A DNA stretch of 33,013 nt from Armatimonadota bacterium (GTDB lineage Bacteria > Armatimonadota > Hebobacteria > GCA-020354555 > CP070648), in the NCBI GenBank assembly GCA_020354555.1, contig CP070648.1:1019183-1052195 (forward strand). Direction: 5' to 3'. Positions 1 to 7,168 of the stretch are shown here, piece after piece; position 1 is the stretch's first letter; each line of letters begins with the position of its first letter. The notes below the pieces were generated by a model, which made no database searches, was not told the origin of the DNA, and was given only the letters and a program-made list of their open reading frames with translations. Both the position numbers and the translations under genes were made by a program.

Positions 1-242
1 ACCACCGTGTCAATGTTGACGACGCTCGGCGTGACGGCCCGCGCGACTGTCGCAAATGACGGCGGGACGCTCATGTCCGGCGCCGCGGCCATGACCCGCT
101 GCATTGCGGGCGGAGCGAGCCGGCTGTGGCTCAGCGCGAGCACGAGCCACGACGCGGCAAGGCCGCCGACGAATCCTGCTGCGACTGCAGCAGCGATAAC
201 GGGACTGAGGGTGCGTATGGGCGAAATGCTGCGATCTCTCAT
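1..242 (-). CDS. HtrA/DegP-like S1C serine protease, N-terminal part (cut by window edge)
   Basis: The minus-strand frame opens with ATG at 242-240 and stays open for 80 codons to the window edge, so only the N-terminus is present. Residues 1-10 are basic/polar, residues about 14-38 form one hydrophobic segment (an uncleaved anchor or signal peptide), and the segment FATVARAVTPSVVNIDT near residues 63-79 matches the start of the trypsin-like domain in the HtrA/DegP family (pattern F...v..v.PsVVnI.t). Members are envelope proteases or chaperones that degrade misfolded exported proteins; the catalytic His-Asp-Ser triad and PDZ domains would lie outside the window. The gene follows ribH on the same strand after about 120 nt, and I see no strong ribosome binding site before the ATG. 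The call rests on the short N-terminal motif and on the membrane segment. Confidence 0.68.
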   Translation of the reverse strand, partial: MRDRSISPIRTLSPVIAAAVAAGFVGGLAASWLVLALSHSRLAPPAMQRVMAAAPDMSVPPSFATVARAVTPSVVNIDTV

Positions 243-363
243 GGCGTTAGCGGCCGGAACGCGGGGCGACCGTGAGGGCAAGTCAATCTGTTTCCGCCGT
301 TACCGCGCCGCGTGCCGGCCGCAGTGGAGTCAGGAGCCCTGGTCGTGCGTTCGAAGGCGCTCG

Positions 364-843
364 CTACTTCCCTTTCCGCGGGAGCTGCGCCATCAGGTTC
401 GCCATCTCGATGGCGCTCATCGCCGCGTCGAAGCCGCGGTTGCCGGCCTTGGTGCCGGCGCGCTCCACCGCCTGCTCGATGGTGTCGGCGGTGACGATGC
501 CGTAGATCACCGGCACCCCGGTCTGCAACCCCGCCTGGGCGATGCCCTTCGACGCCTCCGCCGCGACGTATTCGAAGTGTGGTGTCGCGCCGCGGATAAC
601 CGCGCCGAGGCAGATCACCGCATCGTATTTCCCGGTCTGCGCGAGCTTCTGCGCCGCGAGCGGGATCTCGAACGACCCCGGCACCCAGGCGACCTCGACC
701 TGCGACTCCTCCGCGCCGTGACGCTGCAGCGCGTCCATCGCTCCGCCCAGCAGCCGCCGCGTGATGAACTCGTTGAACCGGCTTGCGATGATGGCGAAGT
801 TGAGTCCCTCCGCCGTCAGCTTGCCCTCATAGGTCTTCGGCAT
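364..843 (-). CDS. ribH: 6,7-dimethyl-8-ribityllumazine synthase
   Basis: This 159-residue protein condenses 5-amino-6-ribitylamino-uracil with 3,4-dihydroxy-2-butanone 4-phosphate to make lumazine, the next-to-last riboflavin step, in the cytoplasm. Family motifs are visible in order: SRFNEFIT (21-28), [11 protein letters not shown] (54-64), [13 protein letters not shown] (80-92) with the catalytic His at 89, and the C-terminal [15 protein letters not shown] block (123-137) followed by AIEMANL. The length is normal for the family. The frame extends 10 codons upstream, but the ATG at 843 is chosen because AAGGAG (855-850) sits 6 nt before it and the protein then begins like its relatives. It lies downstream of ribBA on the same strand with a 118-nt gap that contains a perfect 9-bp hairpin just before the ribosome binding site. 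Confidence 0.96.
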   Translation of the reverse strand: MPKTYEGKLTAEGLNFAIIASRFNEFITRRLLGGAMDALQRHGAEESQVEVAWVPGSFEIPLAAQKLAQTGKYDAVICLGAVIRGATPHFEYVAAEASKGIAQAGLQTGVPVIYGIVTADTIEQAVERAGTKAGNRGFDAAMSAIEMANLMAQLPRKGK

Positions 844-849
844 ATATCG

Positions 850-855
850 CTCCTT
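850..855 (-). promoter_or_regulatory. Ribosome binding site that fixes the ribH start
   Basis: AAGGAG on the minus strand, 6 nt before the ATG at 843-841. It selects this ATG over the longer in-frame ATG at 873. Confidence 0.8.
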
Positions 856-860
856 TTGTG

Positions 861-882
861 GCACAGCCGCCATCGGCTGTGC
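861..882 (-). repeat. Perfect 9-bp hairpin directly upstream of the ribH ribosome binding site
   Basis: GCACAGCCG (861-869), loop CCAT, CGGCTGTGC (874-882). It lies in the ribBA-ribH gap and ends 5 nt before the ribH ribosome binding site on the transcribed strand. No T-tract follows, so it does not look like a terminator. It could be an mRNA processing or stabilising hairpin, or a copy of a dispersed palindromic repeat like the ones seen at several other gene boundaries in this window. Confidence 0.7.
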
Positions 883-961
883 AAGGCGTCGGGTGAGGAT
901 TGCCTGTGATTATTCCCCGGGCCCGCTATCGGCGTCCATGCGCGGTTTCAACGCCGCGCCA

Positions 962-2161
962 TCAGTCCACTGGCAACTGGTGCCCCAGCTTGTCCCGCTT
1001 CGCGCGCAGATAGCACGCGTTTTGCTCGGTCGGCGGCACCGCCAGCGGCACCTGCTCGACGATCGTCAGCCCGTAGCCCTGCAACCCGACCAGCTTCTTC
1101 GGGTTATTCGTCATCAACCGGATGTTCTTCAGACCCAGGTCAACCAGCACCTGCGCCCCGATGCCGTAATCGCGCAGGTCGGCGGGGAAGCCGAGCAACT
1201 CGTTCGCCTCGACCGTGTCGTGCCCGCCGTCCTGCAGTTCGTACGCACGCAATTTGTTCAACAACCCGATGCCGCGTCCCTCCTGGTGGACATAGAGCAG
1301 TACCCCGCGCCCGGCGTCCTGGATCATCTTCATCGCCAGTTCTAACTGCGCCCCGCAGTCGCAACGGCAGGAGTGAAAGACATCGCCCGTCACGCAACTC
1401 GAGTGCACGCGCACCAGCGTCCCGTCCTGGGTGACGTCGCCGAGCGTGAGCGCGAGGTACGGGTTGGTGTCCACGACTGATTCATAGGCGTGCGCGGTGA
1501 ACGTCCCGAACGGCGTCGGGAGCGTGGTCGTCGCCAGGCGGCGCACCAGCTTCTCGGTCCGCCGCCGGTACTGAATGAGGTCGGCAATCGTCATCACCTT
1601 GGAGCTGTGATCGGCGCCGAATTTCTCCAGGTCCGGCAGGCGTGCCATGCTGCCGTCGGGGTTCTTGATCTCGCAGATGGTGGCGATGGGTTTCAACCCC
1701 GCCAGCCGCGCGAGGTCAATCGCGGCCTCGGTGTGCCCCGAGCGGTGGAGCACGCCGCCCGGCTCGGCCATCAGCGGCTGCACGTGGCCGGGCCGGACGA
1801 AATCCTCGGCATGGGCGTGCGGATCCGCGAGCTTGCGGATCGTCGCCGCCTGGTCCGCGGCGGAGATTCCCGTCGTCGTGATGCCCTTGGCGTCCACGGT
1901 GACGGTGAATGCGGTGCGGTAGCGCTCGGTGTTGTCCGTCACCATGAGCGGGATGTCGAGCGCGCGCAAGCGCTCGCGCTCCATGGGCACGCACAGCATC
2001 CCGCGCGCGTGGATCTCCATGAAGTTGACCGCGGCGGGCGTGATGAACTCGGCGGCCATGATGAGGTCGCCCTCGTTCTCGCGATCCTCATCATCCACGA
2101 CGATCACGAAATTGCCGGCGCGTATTTCCGCCAGCGCTTCTTCTATGGTTGCGAACGGCAT
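962..2161 (-). CDS. ribBA: Bifunctional 3,4-dihydroxy-2-butanone-4-phosphate synthase / GTP cyclohydrolase II
   Basis: At 399 residues this is a normal-length RibBA fusion supplying both branches of riboflavin synthesis. The N-terminal half makes DHBP from ribulose 5-phosphate: DDEDRENEGDLI (23-34) is the acidic metal/substrate loop, and RPGHVQPL (123-130) and RSGHTEAAIDLARLAGL (140-156) complete that site. The C-terminal half (about 205-399) opens the imidazole ring of GTP: HSSCVTGDVF with C256, C267 and C269 forms the zinc site, and VHQEGRGIGL holds the catalytic region. Position 255 is Ser where E. coli RibA has Glu (HSEC); I would not read much into this. The ATG at 2161 has GAGG about 5 nt upstream. 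A TATAAT box at 2228-2223 suggests its own promoter, separate from ribD-ribE transcription, with ribH downstream. Confidence 0.96.
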   Translation of the reverse strand: MPFATIEEALAEIRAGNFVIVVDDEDRENEGDLIMAAEFITPAAVNFMEIHARGMLCVPMERERLRALDIPLMVTDNTERYRTAFTVTVDAKGITTTGISAADQAATIRKLADPHAHAEDFVRPGHVQPLMAEPGGVLHRSGHTEAAIDLARLAGLKPIATICEIKNPDGSMARLPDLEKFGADHSSKVMTIADLIQYRRRTEKLVRRLATTTLPTPFGTFTAHAYESVVDTNPYLALTLGDVTQDGTLVRVHSSCVTGDVFHSCRCDCGAQLELAMKMIQDAGRGVLLYVHQEGRGIGLLNKLRAYELQDGGHDTVEANELLGFPADLRDYGIGAQVLVDLGLKNIRLMTNNPKKLVGLQGYGLTIVEQVPLAVPPTEQNACYLRAKRDKLGHQLPVD

Positions 2162-2222
2162 AACCGCCTCATATGCTCTCTTAGCCGCGGATAGACGCGA
2201 TGGACACCGATTCGACTGTTTT

Positions 2223-2228
2223 ATTATA
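2223..2228 (-). promoter_or_regulatory. Candidate -10 box of the ribBA promoter
   Basis: The minus strand reads TATAAT, a perfect sigma-70-type -10 hexamer, about 60 nt before the ribBA ATG. No good TTGACA-like -35 is seen at 16-18 nt spacing. The implied leader is about 55 nt, which is too short for a full FMN riboswitch aptamer. Confidence 0.55.
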
Positions 2229-2291
2229 GCCGAAATCGCGGGACGACAGGGCGCGTTTTGCCCGACGAAAGGCGGAATGGGGGATCAGTAG

Positions 2292-2311
2292 GGGCGTACG
2301 GCTGTACGCCC
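2292..2311. repeat. Short palindrome between the 232-residue membrane protein gene and ribBA
   Basis: GGGCGTAC (2292-2299), loop GGCT, GTACGCCC (2304-2311): a perfect 8-bp stem just downstream of the stop of the membrane-protein gene. It is preceded by GTAGG. No T-tract follows on the minus strand. It is built like the other intergenic palindromes in this window and may be a dispersed repeat or a transcript-end hairpin. Confidence 0.6.
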
Positions 2312-2329
2312 TGGCCTAGCCCAGCTCGT

Positions 2330-3028
2330 TTACGCCGTGTGCCGTGGAGGGGACGGAGCCGCGGTATGGCCCGCCGCCGGCGCTTGACCCATCTTGCGCG
2401 CCAACCGGCCGTAATACCAGAGTTGCAGGTCGACGAGGCTCATGGTCAGCAACAGCAACAACATAGCCCAAAAGACCAATCGAGATGAGATTCTGTATTC
2501 AAGGATGAAGGCGATAAAGGCTGTGCCGAAGCCGATCCATGCCGCACCTGCCACCAAATACCCTGCCCACACCCGGAGCCGAATCCGCAAAGGCAATTCA
2601 TCCCATCGCAGCGGTATCTCCGGGGATCCTCGCCGCGCGAGCGCAGCCAGGCGTAAAGCCCTACCGGCCCGCAGCCGTGGCAGCATCGCCAAGGCGGCGC
2701 CTATGGTGAACACCGCCCAGGCGATCATTGCGCACCCCGCCGCGTAGACACCCACCCGCACTACCTCGTCAAGCGCCGCGATGAACCTGTGGCGCACGTT
2801 ATCCGGATGTGGACCAAGCAATGGATCCAAGACGCCCCCTTCGAGCGCCGCGCCGAGCGGGAGTAACGCTATCCAGATGACCCCTGCGAAGGCGCCGACA
2901 GCCAGCAGTGGACTTGCCTCTTTCCGCCGGACGCTGGCAACCACCACGACCAATATGGCAATCATGACCGCGAGTGCCATCCCGCCGAGGATCAACGCCG
3001 GCATGTCGTTGTCCCAGTCAGCTTGCAT
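2330..3028 (-). CDS. Multi-pass membrane protein of unknown function in the riboflavin operon
   Basis: This 232-residue protein matches no family that I recognise. About five hydrophobic segments are visible (near 10-32, 41-62, 90-115, 150-175 and 180-202), with a basic loop around residues 118-145 and a polar Pro/Ala-rich C-terminal tail. The ATG at 3028 overlaps the end of the preceding 68-residue gene by 11 nt, which implies translational coupling; an alternative ATG lies eight codons downstream. Because it is the last gene of the ribD-ribE transcription unit, a link to flavin handling or transport is conceivable, but nothing in the residues shows it; the length and helix number are only loosely like an ECF substrate-binding component. 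Real coding is supported by operon position and consistent hydrophobic layout. Confidence 0.7.
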   Translation of the reverse strand: MQADWDNDMPALILGGMALAVMIAILVVVVASVRRKEASPLLAVGAFAGVIWIALLPLGAALEGGVLDPLLGPHPDNVRHRFIAALDEVVRVGVYAAGCAMIAWAVFTIGAALAMLPRLRAGRALRLAALARRGSPEIPLRWDELPLRIRLRVWAGYLVAGAAWIGFGTAFIAFILEYRISSRLVFWAMLLLLLTMSLVDLQLWYYGRLARKMGQAPAAGHTAAPSPPRHTA

Positions 3029-3224
3029 GGCCCACCCCCGCCGCGCCGACCGCGAATGCCAACGCTATTGTGGCCACGACTACGACCGCAACGTACCAAG
3101 CCGGAATCCGGTCGTACCATCCGACCTCGCCGCCGCGGGTACGCACCAGGCGGCGGTGTGCAAGCACGAGCACGGCACCCCAGGCGACATAGGCAGCGAA
3201 CTTGACAACATCCGATGTCGTCAC
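3018..3224 (-). CDS. Small two-helix membrane protein, unknown function
   Basis: A 68-residue protein with two hydrophobic segments (about residues 7-24 and 43-66) separated by a short polar loop containing a run of Arg residues. Its ATG (3224-3222) overlaps the ribE stop codon in an ATGA arrangement, and its own stop lies within the start region of the next membrane-protein gene, so all three are probably translated from one mRNA by coupling. I know of no named family for it. Its small size means the coding call depends on these overlaps and on the membrane-like composition. A partner role with the following 232-residue membrane protein is a reasonable guess from adjacency only. Confidence 0.62.
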   Translation of the reverse strand: MTTSDVVKFAAYVAWGAVLVLAHRRLVRTRGGEVGWYDRIPAWYVAVVVVATIALAFAVGAAGVGHAS

Positions 3225-3883
3225 AGATACCCCCCCTCGCCGAGCTTGTCGAGGGTCAAGCCATCCACATCCGTCTGCGCCTGCACCCGGCCCTCCCGGT
3301 ACTCCAGCAGCCGTTCCAGGTATCGCGCGAGCAGGTCGCCCTCCAGGTTCACCTCATCGCCGGGGCGCAGGTCGCCCAGCGTTGTGGCATCCAAGGTATG
3401 GCGCACCAGCGAAACGGTAAACGAGGCCTCCGCCGTCTCGGCTATGGTCAGGCTTACTCCATCCACAGCTACCGACCCCCGCGGCGCGAGGTAGGGCTGC
3501 ACCGCCTGCGGCGCCAAGACTGTCAGCAGCACCGATTCGCCCCTCTGCTCGCGCGCGCTGACCGTCCCGACCGCGTCCACATGCCCCGCGACCAGGTGCC
3601 CGCCGACGGGATCATTCAACGTCAGCGGCAATTCGAGATTCACCCGCGAGGCGGGGCGCAGCTTGCCCAGCGTGGTTTTCGACGCCGTCTCGGCCATGAC
3701 GGACGCGACGAAGGCGTCGTCCTGCTCGCGCTCGGCGGTGAGGCAGACACCGTGCACGCACACGCTGTCGCCGACGCGCAGCCGCGGCGCGGTCTGCGGC
3801 GCGGCAACCGTGACATTGAGCCCCTGTGCCGCGCGAGCAATCGTGCGAACCGCCCCGACCTCAGTTATGATGCCCGTGAACAT
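3221..3883 (-). CDS. ribE: Riboflavin synthase (alpha-type)
   Basis: This 220-residue protein dismutates two lumazine molecules to riboflavin plus the pyrimidine precursor. The near-universal family start MFTGIITEVG fixes the ATG at 3883, although the frame stays open 36 codons further upstream. The two tandem lumazine-binding repeats are visible: the first contains LRVGDSVCVHGVCLT (around residues 39-53), and the second contains LAPRGSVAVDGVSLTI (around 131-146) and ends with an RHTLDATTLGDLRPGDEVNLEGD block. The length is normal. It lies about 120 nt downstream of ribD on the same strand and overlaps the next small membrane-protein gene by 4 nt (ATGA). The ribosome binding site is weak (GAGG about 12 nt before the ATG). 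Confidence 0.95.
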   Translation of the reverse strand: MFTGIITEVGAVRTIARAAQGLNVTVAAPQTAPRLRVGDSVCVHGVCLTAEREQDDAFVASVMAETASKTTLGKLRPASRVNLELPLTLNDPVGGHLVAGHVDAVGTVSAREQRGESVLLTVLAPQAVQPYLAPRGSVAVDGVSLTIAETAEASFTVSLVRHTLDATTLGDLRPGDEVNLEGDLLARYLERLLEYREGRVQAQTDVDGLTLDKLGEGGYL

Positions 3884-4003
3884 GATGCGTCGTGCCTCTT
3901 CGTCGGAGCCGGGCTCTGCCCCCGTTCGCCAATTCGGCCCGTACCGATCATGATAACCTGCACACGGCGCTGATGCCGGCGAAGGGCTCACCCCGACGCC
4001 CGC

Positions 4004-5110
4004 TTACGCACTGTGCAGGTATCCCTCTATGACAAGATCCTCCCCAATGCGGCGACAGCGCATGTCGGCGACCGGCCACGCCTCCGCGATCGCCTCGACG
4101 CCGCGCCCTGCCACCGCCGTCGGCGCCTCGGCCCCGCCGATGATCTTCGGCGCGATGAAGACGACGATCTTGTCCCCCAGATCCTGCTCGATGAACGAGG
4201 CAACCAGTTCGCCCCCGCCTTCGACGAGCAAGGCGGCGACCTCCCGCCGCCCCAGCTCCTCCAGCAGCGCGGCGAGATCCACACGCCCCTCGCGACTCGG
4301 CAACGCGATGACCTCGGCGCCCTCTCTGCGCAGCGCCTCGACGGCTTCGCCGCGCGCGCGGTCGGTGACCGCGATGAGCCCCGGCGGGTCGCCGCCATGG
4401 ATAACCTTGGCGCTGCGCGGCGTGCGCGCCTCGCTGTCGACGACGACGCGCAGCGGCTGGCGACGGGCGCGTCCGTGCCGCACCGTCAGCGCCGGGTTGT
4501 CGGCGAGCACGGTGCCGATCCCCACCATCACCGCATTGCTGTTGCGCCGCATGCGGTGTGCCATCGCGCGCGCGCGCTCCCCCGTGATCCACCGCGATTC
4601 GCCGGTACTCGTCGCGATCTTTCCGTCCAAGCTCATCGCGATCTTGAGTGTGACGAAAGGCCGACCGGTCGTCATGTATTTCCGATAGGCCTCGTTGAGG
4701 CGGTTCTCCTGCTCTCGCAGCAGCCCGGCCTCGACCTCGATCCCCGCCTGGCGCAGCGCCTCGATCCCCGCCCCCGCGACCTTCGGGTTGGGGTCCTCCG
4801 AGGCGACGACCACTCGCGCCAAGCTCGCCTCGCACACCCTCGGCGCGCACGGCGGCGTCCGGCCGTGATGGGTGCATGGTTCGAGGGTCAGATACATCAT
4901 CGCCCCGCGCGCCTTTTCCCCCGCCTGTTCGAGGGCGACGATCTCGGCGTGCTTCGTCCCGGGCCCGCGGTGATACCCCGCCCCAACGACCGCCTCGCCG
5001 GAGACGATTACCGCGCCGACCATGGGATTAGGGCTCGCCTCGCCTTGCCCGCGCAGGGCCAAACGCAGCGCTTGGCTCATCAACCGCTCGTCCGCGTCAG
5101 TCGTCGGCAT
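4004..5110 (-). CDS. ribD: Bifunctional diaminohydroxyphosphoribosylaminopyrimidine deaminase / 5-amino-6-(5-phosphoribosylamino)uracil reductase
   Basis: At 368 residues this is a full-length RibD. The N-terminal cytidine-deaminase-like domain shows the zinc site HAE (54-56) with C79 and C88 in LEPCTHHGRTPPC. The C-terminal reductase domain begins near RPFVTLKIAMSLDGKIA and includes GESRWITG and the GIGTVLADNP segment that binds NADPH and substrate. It carries out steps 2 and 3 after GTP cyclohydrolase II. The ATG at 5110 is preferred: it overlaps the end of the upstream membrane-protein gene by 14 nt and gives a family-like N-terminus, whereas the frame's first ATG at 5221 would add 37 residues lying inside that neighbour. 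It is co-transcribed with ribE downstream. Confidence 0.95.
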   Translation of the reverse strand: MPTTDADERLMSQALRLALRGQGEASPNPMVGAVIVSGEAVVGAGYHRGPGTKHAEIVALEQAGEKARGAMMYLTLEPCTHHGRTPPCAPRVCEASLARVVVASEDPNPKVAGAGIEALRQAGIEVEAGLLREQENRLNEAYRKYMTTGRPFVTLKIAMSLDGKIATSTGESRWITGERARAMAHRMRRNSNAVMVGIGTVLADNPALTVRHGRARRQPLRVVVDSEARTPRSAKVIHGGDPPGLIAVTDRARGEAVEALRREGAEVIALPSREGRVDLAALLEELGRREVAALLVEGGGELVASFIEQDLGDKIVVFIAPKIIGGAEAPTAVAGRGVEAIAEAWPVADMRCRRIGEDLVIEGYLHSA

Positions 5111-5513
5111 CTGGAATATCCGGCCCGTCCTCGCCGCGGTCGCGGCGGATGCGCTCGGCCAGCACGCGGGCGAAATCGCGCCAGATTTCGTGCTCCCGAT
5201 CACGGCGGCGATTCTCGACATGCCGCAGGTCAGCCAGGGCGAGGAACATAAGGATGACCGCGATGGCGAGGCATCCCAGCCACCATGCCAGGAACAGCAC
5301 GGGTCGGCCTGTTGGGCTGCGCAGGCCCAAGATGAACAGTCCGAGGAATATGGCCGTGATCAAGCAGAGCAGAAGCAGGCCCCCCAGCATCCGCAGCCCT
5401 ACCTGCCGCCGCGAGATGACGGTCCTGCGCGCCTGCCATTCCCGTGCCTCGACGAGCATGAGAATGATCACGCCGATCCCGAGCGCCGGCAACAGGATGG
5501 ATAGCACGTACAT
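5097..5513 (-). CDS. Small membrane protein heading the riboflavin operon
   Basis: A 138-residue protein with three hydrophobic segments (about 3-20, 42-65 and 72-95) followed by a highly charged, Arg/Asp/Glu-rich tail of about 40 residues that is likely cytoplasmic. I recognise no family. The gene ends 14 nt inside ribD, so the two are probably coupled, and it is the first gene of the minus-strand unit leading into ribD, ribE and two more membrane genes. Upstream, the 138-nt gap to the sulfatase-fold gene holds that gene's terminator and a weak -10 (TATCAT, 5545-5540). I looked in that gap for the conserved FMN-riboswitch segments and did not find them. Confidence 0.68.
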   Translation of the reverse strand: MYVLSILLPALGIGVIILMLVEAREWQARRTVISRRQVGLRMLGGLLLLCLITAIFLGLFILGLRSPTGRPVLFLAWWLGCLAIAVILMFLALADLRHVENRRRDREHEIWRDFARVLAERIRRDRGEDGPDIPDADD

Positions 5514-5539
5514 GGCGCCGCTCCCGCTTTCCCGCGGTC

Positions 5540-5545
5540 ATGATA
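5540..5545 (-). promoter_or_regulatory. Weak candidate -10 box for the ribD-ribE unit
   Basis: The minus strand reads TATCAT about 27 nt before the ATG at 5513. No convincing -35 hexamer is seen at the usual spacing. It is placed mainly because a new transcription unit should begin after the terminator at 5621-5651. Confidence 0.3.
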
Positions 5546-5620
5546 GCACAAGGGCAGGGCAGGGACAAGGAAGTCCGAGCGCGGCACGCTTGGCGCGCCG
5601 ACGTGTCGCTCCGAGTGAAA

Positions 5621-5651
5621 CGAGGCCGGCCCGCCTGCGGCGGGAGCCTCG
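5621..5651 (-). terminator. Hairpin terminator after the sulfatase-fold gene
   Basis: On the minus strand, arms CGAGGC/GCCTCG (5651-5646 with 5626-5621) enclose a second stem CCCGCC/GGCGGG with a 3-nt loop. The hairpin starts immediately after the stop codon at 5654-5652. It is followed only by TTTC, so it is a weak intrinsic terminator by the usual U-tract rule. It contains the 11-mer CCGGCCCGCCT (5626-5636), which also occurs in the terminator at 32547-32580. Confidence 0.6.
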
Positions 5652-7037
5652 TCACGCCCCGGGCAGCTCCCGTCGCCGCGCGACGAAGTCGTCCTTCGTG
5701 CCGACCGATTCGAGCAGCTCGACGTACGCGGCGTGCAGGCGCTTGGCCTCGTCCTTGTGCTCCGCGAAAACGTTGCGCTCCTGAGTGGGGTCGGAGAGGA
5801 GGTGATACAGCTCCGGCTCGACGTCCTGTGCGCCACAGATGAGCGCCCATTCGCCGTCGTTGACCGTGCTCGGCTTGAGCCCGCGCGCCTGCTCGAACCA
5901 TTCGTAGAAGTCGCGGGCGACGGGCGGCGCCTCCTTGGGCTCGTGGATGATCGCCCAGGACGACACCGCGACCTCCCGCAGAGCACGGTCATCGCCCTTG
6001 AGCAGCGGCGCCAGCGACTTCCCGTGCATCGTGCCCGGGTCATCCGCGCCCGCGAGTTCCACCAGCGTCGCCATGATGTCCGGCGCCTGCACTAAAGCCG
6101 AGGAGCGCCGCGCGCCCGCGCCGCCCGGCATGTGCACCATGAACGGGACGTGACACACCTCGTCGTACAGCATGACCACCTTGCCCGTCAGGTTGTGCTC
6201 GCCGAGGTAGAATCCGTGGTCGGTGGTGAAGATTATCACGGTGTCCTCGAACAGGCCGAGATCCTCGATCTTCTGCAGAAGCCGGCCCACGGCGCGGTCC
6301 ACCATGGTCACCTCGCCCGCGTAGAGCGCGCGCATGTGCTTGAGCTCGGCCTGGGTCAGGTAGGTAGCGGGGCCGTACACGGGGTACGTGACCTCCTCGC
6401 CCTCATACCCGAGATCGTACATGTCGGCGTAGTAGCGCGGTGGATCCCACGGCTCGTGCGGATCGAAGGTGTCCACGTAGAGGAAGAACGGCTTCTGCCG
6501 GTAGTTGCGTTCGAGCCACTGCTCGGCGGTGCGCATGGTCTTCGGCGCGAAATAGTCCTCCTCGTGCTGGCGCAGCGACGTGTTGCGCATGTGCCGCGCC
6601 ACATTGCGCGTCGCCGCGCGCAGCTTATCGGGGGAGCACGGGAATTCGACGTCCGCCGGAGACGTCATGTAGCGATCGTTCTCCTGGCCGCGTATCCACT
6701 GCCAGCCGGTGAAGCCGCGGTCGAAGTACGAACCGTCGCGGATCATGTGCGGCGTGTCCACGATCATGTACGTCAGGTAGCCCGCATCCCCGAGCACCTG
6801 CGACAGCACCACCGAATCGCGCGCCAACGGTGCCCAGTCGGTGTAGGTGAAGCAATACTGCCCGGTCATGACGTCCGTCCGGTGCGGGATCGTCGGAAAC
6901 GATCCGGTGTATGCGTGGTCGCAGATGACGCATCGCTCGGCGAACCGGTCGAGGTGCGGCGTGCTGATCCACTTGTTCCCGTACAGCCCGAGATGATCCC
7001 GCCGCAGCGTGTCGGAAATGATGACGATGAAGTTCAT
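5652..7037 (-). CDS. Sulfatase-fold (alkaline phosphatase superfamily) hydrolase with Thr at the usual formylglycine position
   Basis: A 461-residue protein with no signal peptide. The N-terminal metal-site segment IISDTLRRDHLGLYG (6-20), FLYVDTFDPHEPWDPP in the middle and IIFTTDHGFYLGEHNLTGK toward the C-terminal half are typical of type I sulfatases and phosphonate/phosphodiester hydrolases. The nucleophile motif C/S-x-P-x-R reads T49-I-P-H-R53, so there is no Cys or Ser to be converted to formylglycine; in this superfamily Thr nucleophiles occur in phosphotransferases and phosphodiesterases such as LtaS and the NPP enzymes. The substrate is therefore uncertain and need not be a sulfate ester. 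The ATG at 7037 has GGAGG 5-7 nt upstream; the open frame above it is not family-like. A hairpin terminator overlaps its 3' end. Confidence 0.9.
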   Translation of the reverse strand: MNFIVIISDTLRRDHLGLYGNKWISTPHLDRFAERCVICDHAYTGSFPTIPHRTDVMTGQYCFTYTDWAPLARDSVVLSQVLGDAGYLTYMIVDTPHMIRDGSYFDRGFTGWQWIRGQENDRYMTSPADVEFPCSPDKLRAATRNVARHMRNTSLRQHEEDYFAPKTMRTAEQWLERNYRQKPFFLYVDTFDPHEPWDPPRYYADMYDLGYEGEEVTYPVYGPATYLTQAELKHMRALYAGEVTMVDRAVGRLLQKIEDLGLFEDTVIIFTTDHGFYLGEHNLTGKVVMLYDEVCHVPFMVHMPGGAGARRSSALVQAPDIMATLVELAGADDPGTMHGKSLAPLLKGDDRALREVAVSSWAIIHEPKEAPPVARDFYEWFEQARGLKPSTVNDGEWALICGAQDVEPELYHLLSDPTQERNVFAEHKDEAKRLHAAYVELLESVGTKDDFVARRRELPGA

Positions 7038-7081
7038 GCGGTCCTCCGATGTGGTTTGGGCTGGAGGAATAGGTTCGTAGG

Positions 7082-7100
7082 GCAGGAGCTTGCCTCCTGC
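7082..7100. repeat. Short palindrome upstream of the sulfatase-fold gene
   Basis: GCAGGAG (7082-7088), loop CTTGC, CTCCTGC (7094-7100): a 7-bp perfect stem preceded by GTAGG, in the 131-nt gap between the ATPase gene and the sulfatase-fold gene. It resembles in build, and in its GTAGG lead-in, the palindrome at 2292-2311. Confidence 0.55.
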
Positions 7101-7168
7101 TCCCTTGAGCCGGAGGCCCGTCGCGCCGGCGGTGCGCCGTGGCGCTGGCGCGGGATCTGACGCAGAGC

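Noticed and set aside
7-909. Long plus-strand open frame over ribH
   Set aside because: It is antisense to ribH, Arg-rich with no family features, and typical of shadow frames in GC-rich DNA.
5514-5651. FMN riboswitch before the ribD unit
   Set aside because: The gap holds the sulfatase-fold gene's terminator and a weak -10 box; none of the conserved aptamer segments are seen.
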